Below, piece by piece: positions 24,839 to 33,410 of a stretch of 64,000 nucleotides of DNA (within the stretch, counting starts at the first letter, position 1; the number at the start of each line of letters is the position of its first letter). This stretch comes from Pseudomonas sp. 5P_3.1_Bac2. GTDB taxonomy: Bacteria > Pseudomonadota > Gammaproteobacteria > Pseudomonadales > Pseudomonadaceae. The DNA is taken from NCBI RefSeq assembly GCF_025465995.1, contig NZ_JANLNY010000006.1, positions 806,001-870,000 on the forward strand, in the 5' to 3' direction. The position numbers and the translations under genes are program-made. The notes under the pieces were generated by a model. That model was not told the origin of the DNA and ran no database searches. It saw only the letters and a list, made by a program, of their open reading frames with translations.

Positions 24839-25229
24839 CTAGTCAGGAACGAACCAGGCCATAGTGATATCGGCAATAAAAGTGCCGTCTGGCAGCCGGA
24901 TGCGCTTTTGTAGGCGTCCCTCCTCAACAAAGCCAAATTTTTCGTACAGGCGCCGGGCACGCAAATTGGTTTCACGTACGCGTAGCTCGATCTTAAGTAG
25001 GCCGGGCCGGGCTTGGGCCCATTGCAGAAGCGCGCTCATCAGTGCTTGTCCACACCTTGTTCGAGGTTGTTGGGATGCACAACGATAGTCAAGCTATATA
25101 CGTGGGCGAGCGCCTCAAGCCTATCGGGCTCCAGTAGAGCATGACCGACCACCAAGCGGTTTCGCGCTCAGCGTTGCATAGCACAACTGCGTCAGTGATC
25201 AGCGCATTTCGAATGGCTAAGGCGTCCAA
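24839..25229 (-). pseudogene. Decayed GNAT-family N-acetyltransferase gene
   Basis: A start is well preserved: AGGAGG and a TTG at 25229 give LDALAIRNALITDAVVLC. After about 25 codons there is a deletion; the text resumes in another frame with VGHALLEPDRLEALAHVYSL, TIVVHPNNLEQGV. Then another frameshift leads to MSALLQWAQARPGLLKIELR and VRETNLRARRLYEKFGFVEE, the acetyl-CoA-binding end of the GNAT fold. An intact gene of this family would be about 170 codons. At least two frame changes and a loss of some 40 codons make it non-functional. Confidence 0.8.
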
Positions 25230-25420
25230 GCCGCACCTCCTGATACGTTTAGTCTGCGCGTCATTCAAACGGTAATAGCTGCGTAAGCTTACTAGCTCTT
25301 TGCGGCGGCAGACGAGTTAGAAGGGCCTTCATATAAGCCTAGGGATCTGTCCATTTGTCCGTGCCGACTCGATCAGGCTTGAGCGCGGCGCCATCCCTAA
25401 TAGATGGCACCGCTTGAGGC

Positions 25421-27160
25421 TTACAGCTTAGGCAGCTGGCCGATACGGCCGACCATTTCCGTAACGATCTGCAAATCCAGCTGGAATTGTTCCAGAGTCT
25501 TAAACTCGTTATCGGTATGGCCGGTGTACTTCTCATCAGGCCTGGCTAATCCGAACTGCACACCATTAGGCAGCTCATGCACGGAGGTCGCACCGGCGGA
25601 GGTGCCGAACTTGGAAGGCAGACCTAAGTTTTCGCTGGCTACGCTAAGCAGTGCCTTGACCCATTCCCCGCTAGGATCGCGGTACATCGGCGCGGCAATT
25701 TTGTAATCCAGGGCCAACTTAACGCCGCTTTGTTGTAGCCACAGTTCCAACTTGCCAGCGATTTTTTCTTGCAGTTGCTCAGGCGTTTGGCCTTTTGGCA
25801 CGCGCAAGTTGACGGCCAGTTTCAGGCTCTTGTCGTCCAGCGCCACATAGGTCAGGGAGGTGGTCAGCGGGCCCATAAAGTCGTCGCTAAAGCCGATGCC
25901 CAGCTTGCCACCAAAATAGTCCAGCCCCCAGTTGTCAGCGGCGTAACGGGCCGCGTCGGTGATGTGGTTGTGCTTCAGGGCAATACTCGGCTCAAGGCCC
26001 GCTACAAAATCCAACAGCCGCGCCACCGGGTTGACCCCAGACTGCGGGCTGGAGGAGTGGGCTGATACGCCGGTGACGGTGAGCAGCACCTGCTTATCGA
26101 CAACCTTGGCGTTGACCGAGAAATCACCGCCATGGCTCTGCACATAAGCATCGCCGGCTTTTTGCAGCGCACTGAGCAACGATTCAGGCTCGTCACTGAT
26201 AAAGGTCGCGATGGATTTGGAAGGGATCTGGTTAGTCGCCAAACCACCAGTCAGGTTGATGATTTCCGCACCCTTGCCTGTGCCTGCACGGCGCGGGAAG
26301 TCAGCCATTACGGTGCCGTAGCCTTTCTCGGCGATCACCACCGGGTAGCCGCCATCCAGCGCCAGGTTGTAGGCCGGGGTAGGGTTGCGGGCAAAGTAGT
26401 AGGGGATAGCGTCACTGGTGGTTTCTTCAGTGGTGTCGATCAGCAGCTTGAAGCTACGGGCCAGCGGCAAGTGCTCATCTTTAATCACTTTCAAGGCATA
26501 CAGCGACACCACAATGCCGTTCTTGTCATCCTCAGTACCACGGCCATATAGGCGATCACCGACCTTAGTCACCTTGTAAGGATCAAGTTTGGTGCCATCT
26601 TCCAGCACCCAATTGGCCGGGTTCGCCGGCACCACATCGGCGTGCACATGCAGGCCAACTACCTCATCGCCACTACCGGGCAGCGACACCTCGAACACAC
26701 GGTTATCGATATTGCGAAAGCTCAAGCCTAACGATTTGGACAGCTGCTCAATATGCTTGCCAATGCGGATAAATTCCGGGTTTTCATGTTGCGCGACGCC
26801 ATCTACTCGAGCAGTCGGAATGGCCACCAACTCAGTCAGTTTCTCCAGCGCTACCTGACCGTACTTAACCCGGGCATATAAACCGAGCAGCCGGTAAAGC
26901 TCTTGTTGCTGCTCGCCGGTAAGCGTTTGTTTGTTTAGATACGCCGTGATGGTCTTGGCCAGCGGCTTGCCCTTAGCCACATCTAAATGGCGAACGCTGC
27001 CGAGGAAGGCTTTGAAATCGACCACTGAATCGTTCTTGAAACTCTTGAGGATCTCAGCGTTTTGCGTAGGGCTGAGATTGGCCTGGGCAACGCCGGTGAA
27101 ACTCGCCAAGCCAGCGCTCAGCATCACAGCCATGGCCAAGGGTTTGAAGCGAAGTTGCAT
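25421..27160 (-). CDS. Exported M20-family metallopeptidase (dipeptidase-like)
   Basis: Start at 27160 after AAAGGAA. The 579-residue protein has a signal peptide (ending SFTGVAQA) and the M20 peptidase fold with the two-zinc ligands in VVGLHVHADVVP, YGRGTEDDKNG, LLIDTTEETTSD and, near the C-terminus, YTGHTDNEF. A dimerisation domain lies in between (LLTVTGVSAHSSSPQSG). Relatives such as PepV remove residues from dipeptides; the long N-terminal part (residues 25-110) is extra. It should act in the periplasm and could feed amino acids, perhaps sulfur-containing ones, to the cell. Neighbours are unrelated. Confidence 0.92.
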   Translation of the reverse strand: MQLRFKPLAMAVMLSAGLASFTGVAQANLSPTQNAEILKSFKNDSVVDFKAFLGSVRHLDVAKGKPLAKTITAYLNKQTLTGEQQQELYRLLGLYARVKYGQVALEKLTELVAIPTARVDGVAQHENPEFIRIGKHIEQLSKSLGLSFRNIDNRVFEVSLPGSGDEVVGLHVHADVVPANPANWVLEDGTKLDPYKVTKVGDRLYGRGTEDDKNGIVVSLYALKVIKDEHLPLARSFKLLIDTTEETTSDAIPYYFARNPTPAYNLALDGGYPVVIAEKGYGTVMADFPRRAGTGKGAEIINLTGGLATNQIPSKSIATFISDEPESLLSALQKAGDAYVQSHGGDFSVNAKVVDKQVLLTVTGVSAHSSSPQSGVNPVARLLDFVAGLEPSIALKHNHITDAARYAADNWGLDYFGGKLGIGFSDDFMGPLTTSLTYVALDDKSLKLAVNLRVPKGQTPEQLQEKIAGKLELWLQQSGVKLALDYKIAAPMYRDPSGEWVKALLSVASENLGLPSKFGTSAGATSVHELPNGVQFGLARPDEKYTGHTDNEFKTLEQFQLDLQIVTEMVGRIGQLPKL

Positions 27161-27418
27161 AGATGCATTCCTTTGCAAGGGGTTGGTTTTAACTTAAACG
27201 ACCCGAGCAAATTAACATCCGTGAATAGCAAACGGCGAACTTTCCCACTGAGTTTTTAGGCATAGGCTTAGCAGTGTTTTGTTGGCGGTGGAGATATATT
27301 GGGTGCGGCTGGGGCTCGCCATGTTTGTTGACCATCCACCGCTGAACCGTCAGTAATCCATCTTTGCTCGGGTGAGCTCAATCAGTTATTGCCACATAAG
27401 TGGGGCCCGCCGGCAGGT

Positions 27419-27823
27419 TTATGCGAGGGTCATTTGAAGAAAGCGTAAAGCATCCTTGAAAACCTGATGCCAGCTTGAAGAAGGCTCACTAATCAGCGGG
27501 TGCCAAAAAAATCTGAATTCATGACCTCCATCATCTTTTGCAAAATGTACCCATGTATCGGGAAGGTCTTGGGCAACATGACATTCATGAAATGCCCATG
27601 TGTGCCCAGTTACGGAGGAATACCACTGCCCCAAATCTCGCCTTACCGTGGATTGAATTCCTGCCTCTTCTAACAGCTCTCGCACAGCAGCCAACTCGGT
27701 TGACTCACCTAGTTCGACACTGCCTTTGACCAGTTGTACACCTGCCAATGGATGCTCAAACGCCAATATCTCCAACGTCTCGCGGGCTCGCAGAACCACC
27801 GGGCAAGCTTTATCTGCTGTCAT
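27419..27823 (-). CDS. NUDIX hydrolase
   Basis: A 134-residue protein with a full Nudix box: GSVELGE, seven residues, RELLEEAGI (near residues 34-56), which binds the metal and positions the diphosphate. The N-terminal part is short (CPVVLRARETLEILAFEHPL), the usual layout for a small NUDIX domain. Members hydrolyse nucleoside diphosphates linked to other groups; the substrate cannot be told. The gene stands alone on its strand. Confidence 0.88.
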   Translation of the reverse strand: MTADKACPVVLRARETLEILAFEHPLAGVQLVKGSVELGESTELAAVRELLEEAGIQSTVRRDLGQWYSSVTGHTWAFHECHVAQDLPDTWVHFAKDDGGHEFRFFWHPLISEPSSSWHQVFKDALRFLQMTLA

Positions 27824-28136
27824 ATCGCCACACCTTATTCAGTCATCCTTATGTGAGTCTAGAAGCATAAGGGACGCGAGCTACCCTGCGCTGTTTTAGT
27901 TTGAAACAGAGGTCCTTAAGACTTTGGGAGCGGCATCAACCTAAACCTGCATCTAGTGGAGCATGCCAGGTCATTTATGTTCCAACGCCGTAGTGTCTTT
28001 TGCCTCTTTTTAACATCCTGCAGCACAGCGTTTTGTTGTCGCTACGAAACCTTGAACTCAGCTCCTAACCGATTGCTCCAAACTAATGAGCTAGCCTGCG
28101 AGTGGCTCAAAACTATTCAACAAGGAGGTGTGTTCT
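27824..28136. other. Intergenic region before ampDh3
   Basis: These 313 bases separate the divergent NUDIX and ampDh3 genes and should hold both promoters. No hairpin or small gene is convincing. The only clear signal is the AAGGAGG ribosome binding site (28122-28128) of ampDh3. Confidence 0.5.
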
Positions 28137-28898
28137 ATGTATGCGATTGACTACAACTCATATCGCACCGTTGGCCCATACGGTAAGCGTGTGCGCTTTT
28201 TGGTGTTGCATTACACGGCACTGGATTTTGCCCAGTCGGTGCAGATTCTGACTACCGGAGCGGCGAGCGCGCATTATCTGATTCCTGATGCGTCTGATCC
28301 GACTTATCTGGCAGCGGGGTTTAGTTATCAGAGAGTATTTAATTTGGTGGATGAGAATGATCGGGCTTGGCATGCAGGGGTTAGTGAGTGGGCAGGGCGA
28401 GTAGGGTTGAATGACACGTCCATTGGTATCGAAATCGTCAATCAGGCGACCGATGTTGAGGGCGTTTTCAGCTTTCCCGATTACCAGCCTTCGCAGATTG
28501 CAGCGCTCAAACAGTTGGCGAAGAATATTTTGCAGCGCTACCCGGATATGTCGCCGAAGAATGTAGTGGGGCACTCTGACATTGCGGTTGGCCGCAAGTC
28601 TGATCCGGGACCCAAGCTTCCGTGGAAAGAGCTGGCTGAAGAGGGTATCGGCGCTTGGTATGAGAAGTCAGTGAAAGATAAATACCTGTTGCAGTTCAGT
28701 TCCGGCGTGCCAGGGCAAGCGGATGTTATTCAGGCATTTGCCCGTTATGGCTATGGCATTGAAAGGCCGGTAACCGATACGTTTTTCAGCTCATTGGTGC
28801 GGGCTTTTCAGTTGCATTTCCGCGCGGATAACTATGACGGTGTGTTGGATGCTGAAACGTGCGCGATCTTGTATGCGCTGAATGAAAAGTACGCTTGA
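28137..28898 (+). CDS. ampDh3: N-acetylmuramoyl-L-alanine amidase AmpDh3
   Basis: Start at 28137, eight bases after AAGGAGG. The 253-residue protein matches AmpDh3 of P. aeruginosa along its length: IDYNSYRTVGPYGKRVRFLV at the start, LHYTALDF (zinc histidine), RAWHAGVSEWA, SIGIEIVNQA, VVGHSDIAVGRKSDPGPKLP (second zinc histidine and aspartate), then a C-terminal peptidoglycan-binding region (RAFQLHFRADNYDGVLDAET). It cleaves the bond between muramic acid and the stem peptide. There is no signal peptide. In P. aeruginosa AmpDh3 is a type VI secretion effector with a neighbouring immunity gene; no such neighbour is visible here. Confidence 0.93.
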   Translation: MYAIDYNSYRTVGPYGKRVRFLVLHYTALDFAQSVQILTTGAASAHYLIPDASDPTYLAAGFSYQRVFNLVDENDRAWHAGVSEWAGRVGLNDTSIGIEIVNQATDVEGVFSFPDYQPSQIAALKQLAKNILQRYPDMSPKNVVGHSDIAVGRKSDPGPKLPWKELAEEGIGAWYEKSVKDKYLLQFSSGVPGQADVIQAFARYGYGIERPVTDTFFSSLVRAFQLHFRADNYDGVLDAETCAILYALNEKYA

Positions 28899-28918
28899 GC
28901 GATGCTGGGTGAACGGTT

Positions 28919-28968
28919 TAAACGCAAAAGTCCCTGAGAACTTTATGCATCAGTGGCTTTTGCGTTTA
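28919..28968 (+). terminator. Hairpin after ampDh3
   Basis: TAAACGCAAAAG (28919-28930) and CTTTTGCGTTTA (28957-28968) are perfect 12-base arms around a 26-base loop, 20 bases after the ampDh3 stop. The AT-rich ends and position suit a transcription end; the loop is long for a standard terminator. Confidence 0.5.
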
Positions 28969-29022
28969 GGGGCGTTCAGACTTGACCTGTGTAGCGTTAT
29001 CGACCCTTGTTTACGAGCAAGG

Positions 29023-29831
29023 TCAGTCCCCCTGAGGGGCCATCAGGGTGTTCAGCTCGCCGTAGGTATGGGCCTTCAAAGTATGGATGTCGAGTTGCCC
29101 ACTCTCCAGGAAACTGCGGGCCAATCCGTCCATAACGCCATACAAGAACTCGGCGATGCTCGAGCCGGCACTCAGACGCCTGACACCAAGACGTTGTAGC
29201 TCGCTGGGAGCGGCCAGCCCCGCGCGCCAGAGTAGGTTGACCGGCAAACTCGACTCCCGGCACACCGCGGCGATTTCATCAGGTTCGACCACGCCTGCGG
29301 CGAACAATCCATTCGCGCCCCCATTGGCATACCGAGCCGCGCGCTTGACGAGCTCTTCCAGGCGTTGCTCGGTGGGCACCAGGTTTTTCAGGTAGACGTC
29401 GCAGCGCACATTCACGAACAGGTTGACCCCGTGCTGATCGCCAACCCTCTTGGCGGCGTCGATCTTGTGCACAAGCAGCTCGGGGGAGGCCGCACCGTCT
29501 TCGATATTGATTCCTACCGCGCCCGTGGCGATGACGGCCTCGACGACTTTGGCGACCTGTTCGGAGTCGTCCGAATAGCCCCCTTCGATATCCACCGTCA
29601 GTGGTACGCCGAGAACCCGCGTCATCGAGCCGATGGTGGAACTTAGCAGCTGCAGCGGAGTTTGTTGCCGTCCTGATAGCCGTGGGACCAGGCCATCGCC
29701 GCGCTGCTGGTGGCTACTGCCTGGCTGCCCAGACGCTCGACCAGACGCGCGCCGCCAGCATCGGCCACGTTGGCCAGGATCAGCAAACCTTGCTGGTGGA
29801 GGCCATGAAAAACGTTATCCAGTGCTGCCAT
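29023..29831 (-). pseudogene. Isocitrate lyase/PEP mutase-family gene with one frameshift
   Basis: The first part (ATG at 29831) reads MAALDNVFHGLHQQGLLILA, then AVATSSAAMAWSHGYQDGNK and a stop soon after. The second part, in another frame, reads VPLTVDIEGGYSDD and on to YGELNTLMAPQGD. Both fit one protein of about 270 residues of the PEP mutase/isocitrate lyase superfamily, with metal-binding DIEGGY and the NIEDG motif. Adding one base near 29656-29658 (CTCCGCTGC to CTCCCGCTG in the minus-strand text) restores the frame. It is either a recent inactivation or a sequencing error. Relatives cleave 2-methylisocitrate or decarboxylate oxaloacetate. Confidence 0.82.
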
Positions 29832-30211
29832 TTAAGACTCCTAAGCAGGGTGTTCAGATGTGTATCAACACCCAAGATGACTTCGTTATCGTCCACGGGA
29901 TCGTTACGAGAACGTATTACCAACCCCATGCGCAGGACAAGACATTCAAGATGCAGTGCAAGGCTCCTATCGGCTAACAGACACTGAGCCCAGCAATACA
30001 TCGTCCAATGATTGCGTGCTACGCGGGAGTGTACTGTGACCGCTTGTGGGATGACGCTGGGGTTGCTCGGTCCTAACTGGATTCAACTGTTATAACCCAG
30101 TGTGTTGTGGGCAAAAACAGTGCGTTTTGGGATCCGAGAAGAAACTACGACATCATCCTCCTTACGCATATATAGGGTTAGCAAAGTTTCTAGAAAACTG
30201 GCATGTCTATT
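29832..30211. other. Intergenic stretch before the repeat copy
   Basis: These 380 bases lie between the frameshifted gene and the promoter-like repeat at 30212. No frame has a recognisable product or a good ribosome binding site. Base composition becomes more AT-rich toward the right, which marks the edge of the AT-rich MFS segment. Confidence 0.5.
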
Positions 30212-30292
30212 TATGCTGACTGCTAATTATTATCTTAGATCGAAATAGCCTTTCACAAGCGTGGTCTAGACGCTTATATCCTGTTCACCGAC
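30212..30292 (+). repeat. Promoter repeat, copy B
   Basis: It is about 88 percent identical by eye to the amine oxidase promoter at 23438-23520 (minus strand), from TATGCT through TTCACCGAC. The identity ends exactly where the leader box of copy A begins (ACCGACCCC becomes ACCGACACG), so the ribosome binding site and the cysteine leader ORF are not copied. It faces the small ORF and the MFS gene, and could drive them under control of the same LysR-type regulator. Confidence 0.65.
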
Positions 30293-30343
30293 ACGCCCCC
30301 GTCATCCCGAAGCAAGCAGAACTTTCATCATGGACGACCGCGA

Positions 30344-30535
30344 ATGATTAATGACCATCGTACTCGGTTGACGAATTTTTCTTACGACGACGTAAATGAA
30401 ATAATATATGCAGCCGACGATAAAAGTGCCATAGAAATGCTGCTCGCCTATGTTGCTGGCTTGGCAGCTGTAAGAAGTGCAAAATTGATCGAGTTTGAAA
30501 ACTTTTCTGTATGGCATATGAAATGCGCAGCCTGA
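30344..30535 (+). CDS. Possible small protein, 63 residues, unknown
   Basis: A short frame between the promoter copy and the MFS gene, overlapping the MFS start by 25 bases. It reads MINDHRTRLTNFSYDDVNEI at the start and contains a hydrophobic IEMLLAYVAGLAAV stretch. No family is recognised and there is no ribosome binding site. The overlap with the next start would suit translational coupling, but it may also be the degraded end of another gene. Confidence 0.3.
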   Translation: MINDHRTRLTNFSYDDVNEIIYAADDKSAIEMLLAYVAGLAAVRSAKLIEFENFSVWHMKCAA

Positions 30536-31728
30536 GATTAGGAAGCCGAGGTGTTGCCATATTGGGAGGTATCGCTAGTTCTATAGTAGCGAGTTTGGTT
30601 TATCCTTACATTGTCTACTTTCTCACCAAGGAGGAGGGGTTTTCACTTACAGCGGCTGGTTCACTAGTGGGCTTTGCGACAGCTATCAATGTAATCATCC
30701 GCATTGTTGCCGGTCGTTTGATTGACAGCGTTCAGCTTTACAAACTAGCGTCAATCGGACTCATCCTCGTACTGGCACTGCCTGTATCCCTTGTTTTTTA
30801 TCCGATATGGGTAGCAGTACTTGTTGGCCTCGTTGCATACACCGCCGGTGCATTGCTATTTGGTGCATCGATGACTCTGGTAATTTACTCAACTGACGAG
30901 CCTGAAACGGAACAAAAGATCAATTTCAGCTATTACTACGCCTCAACCAATCTATTGCTGGGGCTTGCGCCAGTGGCGATATTCTTTTTCGCTGTTGATA
31001 ATTATAAAGCGGTTTTTATCACTGCGATAATTTTTCAGGTAGCCTCGATTATAGTCGTATTACTGATGCTGGCTCGGACAGGGTCTAGGGAAAGCTCTCG
31101 AAAAACGTCTTCAGCTGGCTTGTTAAAATCGTATTCAAGTCTCTTTACAAAAGGGTTTGCGATAATATTTTTAATCGGCTGTTCCTACTCATGTGTATAT
31201 CAACAATTCACCAGCAACATAAGTGTACTAGTTAAAGGCACTCAAGTGCTGGGCCGAGATCTATACCCCTTGCTAGTAGCCATCAACGGGCTATTTATAG
31301 TAGCTATTCAGCCGTTTTACGTAAAAGTACTCAAAAAGTATCAGGCTCAGGATGTACTGCTTCCGGGGGTGGTAATACTGCTTATCTCGTCCGTATTCTT
31401 GATACTTCCACTACCTGTAGTTATTTCATTTCTTTTGTTTGCTTTATTTTTTACAATCGCGGAATTCATCATAAATCTTGGGTTAACCGACAATATTATT
31501 TCCATTGCTCCCTATGAGGCACGCGGAACTTGGATCAGCTGTTTCGCACTTTCTCGAATGGCTGGTGCGGTCGGTGTGCCTTTGGGGGCTATTTTAATCG
31601 AAGACTATGGTGTTAATTTTTATATGTGGTCATTGGTATTGATTTGCTTTGTAGTTCTTATATTGTCTGTTTTGAGTAACAAGATACGAAACGGTAACCG
31701 TGATGCTGCAGTCACTGTTGGACCGTAA
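30511..31728 (+). CDS. MFS transporter, AT-rich, probably acquired
   Basis: A 405-residue membrane protein with about 12 hydrophobic segments (for example VAILGGIASSIVASLVYPYI, LVGFATAINVIIRIVAGRLI with the loop RLID, and VILLISSVFLILPLPVVISF). This is the major facilitator layout. The GRLIDSVQLYKLA segment stands for the loop 2-3 motif. The gene is visibly richer in A and T than its neighbours, with codons such as ATA and TTA frequent, which points to horizontal transfer. No ribosome binding site is clear. Its 3' end overlaps the remnant of an asparagine synthetase gene, so the stop may lie in a junction. Confidence 0.85.
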   Translation: MAYEMRSLRLGSRGVAILGGIASSIVASLVYPYIVYFLTKEEGFSLTAAGSLVGFATAINVIIRIVAGRLIDSVQLYKLASIGLILVLALPVSLVFYPIWVAVLVGLVAYTAGALLFGASMTLVIYSTDEPETEQKINFSYYYASTNLLLGLAPVAIFFFAVDNYKAVFITAIIFQVASIIVVLLMLARTGSRESSRKTSSAGLLKSYSSLFTKGFAIIFLIGCSYSCVYQQFTSNISVLVKGTQVLGRDLYPLLVAINGLFIVAIQPFYVKVLKKYQAQDVLLPGVVILLISSVFLILPLPVVISFLLFALFFTIAEFIINLGLTDNIISIAPYEARGTWISCFALSRMAGAVGVPLGAILIEDYGVNFYMWSLVLICFVVLILSVLSNKIRNGNRDAAVTVGP

Positions 31729-32143
31729 GGACCGTATGAGCATGGCAGTGGGGCTCGAGTTGCGGGTGCCTTTCTGTGATCATCGTCTGGTGGAATATGC
31801 ATTCAATATTCCCTGGGAAATGAAAACCTTCGATGGCCGAGAAAAGAGTATCTTGCGAGCGGCGGCACGGGACTTGTTGCCTGATTCCATCGTGCAACGG
31901 ATCAAGAACCCTTATCCGGCGACCCAGGATCCGGCCTACGAAAAAGAGCTGCGTTCAGCCGTTTCCACTATCGTGGCAGACTCGAATGCACCGGTACGTC
32001 AATTGCTGGATCTAGGGAGAGTCAAGGACACCCTGGGCAGAGAGGCGGGGAAAGTCTCGCCGTTGCACGAACGTATGGGCATGGAGCGGGTGGTGGGCAT
32101 GAACAGTTGGCTCGCCGAGTATAACGTCTCCGTGGATATCTAG
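31700..32143 (+). pseudogene. 3' fragment of an asparagine synthetase (AsnB-like) gene
   Basis: The frame gives LLDRKDRMSMAVGLELRVPF, CDHRLVEYAFNIPWEMKTFD and AARDLLPDSIVQRIKNPYPA, the C-terminal end of the glutamine-dependent asparagine synthetase domain. About three quarters of a normal protein (the amidotransferase domain and the ATP-binding core) is missing. It begins inside the end of the MFS gene, which suggests that a deletion joined the two. GC content is higher than that of the MFS gene. AsnB-like proteins occur in amide-forming steps of secondary metabolism and in asparagine supply. Confidence 0.8.
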
Positions 32144-32228
32144 CGTAAGTGTAGAACCCACTCACCCAGCGCAGGGTGTACGGGTGGATTCATGATGACT
32201 CAGCAGTGAGCTGGAGTGGATATTACTG

Positions 32229-33410
32229 ATGGTCAACTCAGCCTTGCGGATATGGTGTGCGGTCAGTGTGCTGTGTGTGGCCTCGTTCACGATGGTGACG
32301 TCCGAATTTGCCCCCATTGGTTTGTTGTCGCAGATATCAGTTGACCTGGATCAAACCCCATCCACGACCGGGCTGACAGTGACGCTGTACGCATGGATCG
32401 GCGCGGTCAGCGGCTTGCTGTCCAACTGGTTGAACAACTGGATACCGCGTAAGGCGCTACTGATTGGATTGATGCTGATACTGGCCGTCTCAAACGGCCT
32501 GGTGGCGTTATCCTCCGAATTTTCGACGCTGCTCGGCGTCCGCGCCGTCGGCGCATTGGCCCATGGTGTGTTCTGGGCAATCGTGGCGACCACTGCCGCA
32601 CACATTGTGCCGGCGCAACGCATAGGGTTGGCCACCTCGATCGTGTTGGGCGGCATCACGATCGCTACAGTCATGGGCGTTCCACTGATCAATCTTATTG
32701 GGCAGTACGATGGCTGGCGCACGGCCTTTGTGTGCCTGGCCTTGATGTGTGTTACCAGCGCCGGTGTGATAGCCCTCGTGTTGCCCTCCATGCAGATTCA
32801 TTCACTCGCCCAAGGTGTCGGGTTCGCAGCGGTGCTGCGACGCAAGGATCTTTTGATCACTTACGTCATCACCGGGCTGACAGCGCCTGCGCATTTTGGC
32901 GCCTACACCTTTGTCGAACCGTTTATTGGCCAGGTGCCAGGCATCACGTCGTACTTGATTGCTGTCCTGTTGTTTGCCTTCGGCGCAGCCGGGTTTCTAG
33001 GCAACCTGTTGAGTGCGTTGATTGTTGATCGCTACTTGAAGATATTCATTCTGGTAGCGTTGATAGCGATGGCATTGGCCCTGATGACCTTGGGCATCTA
33101 CGGCCCCTTACTGGGTATCGCGCCCGTGGTGTTCTTACTGGTGGTCTGGGGCGTCGCTATTTCTTCCTTATTTACCGGCCTGCAAACCTGGGTCTTGAGA
33201 ATTGCCGGTGATCATATGCTGCCTGCAACCGCGATCCATACCGCTGTGTTGAACAGTGCAATCGGGCTGGGGGTGATTATCGGTGGGGGAGCATTGAATG
33301 TGGCCGGGATCGAGGGCGCAATGCTCGTGGCCAGTGTGGTTATTTTCCCTGCCATCATTCTAATGTTTTCTGAAAGAGTTCGGGCTCGGACAGAACCTGT
33401 CTTCTTGTGA
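32229..33410 (+). CDS. MFS efflux transporter, AraJ/SotB-like
   Basis: A 393-residue membrane protein with 12 predicted helices. The ASFTMVTSEFAPIGLLSQIS start is typical of the AraJ/SotB/NepI drug-and-sugar efflux group, with LNNWIPRKALLIGLMLILAV as the loop 2-3 and IVATTAAHIVPAQRIGLATS following. It exports small molecules such as arabinose-like sugars, nucleosides or drugs. It lies 86 bases after the asparagine synthetase fragment on the same strand, so it may once have been the exporter of a small gene cluster. Composition is normal for the window. Confidence 0.9.
   Translation: MVNSALRIWCAVSVLCVASFTMVTSEFAPIGLLSQISVDLDQTPSTTGLTVTLYAWIGAVSGLLSNWLNNWIPRKALLIGLMLILAVSNGLVALSSEFSTLLGVRAVGALAHGVFWAIVATTAAHIVPAQRIGLATSIVLGGITIATVMGVPLINLIGQYDGWRTAFVCLALMCVTSAGVIALVLPSMQIHSLAQGVGFAAVLRRKDLLITYVITGLTAPAHFGAYTFVEPFIGQVPGITSYLIAVLLFAFGAAGFLGNLLSALIVDRYLKIFILVALIAMALALMTLGIYGPLLGIAPVVFLLVVWGVAISSLFTGLQTWVLRIAGDHMLPATAIHTAVLNSAIGLGVIIGGGALNVAGIEGAMLVASVVIFPAIILMFSERVRARTEPVFL

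Noticed and set aside
28882..29199. Plus-strand frame after ampDh3 as a possible immunity gene
   Set aside because: Most of it is antisense to the isocitrate lyase/PEP mutase-family gene and it spans the terminator hairpin; no signal peptide or family.
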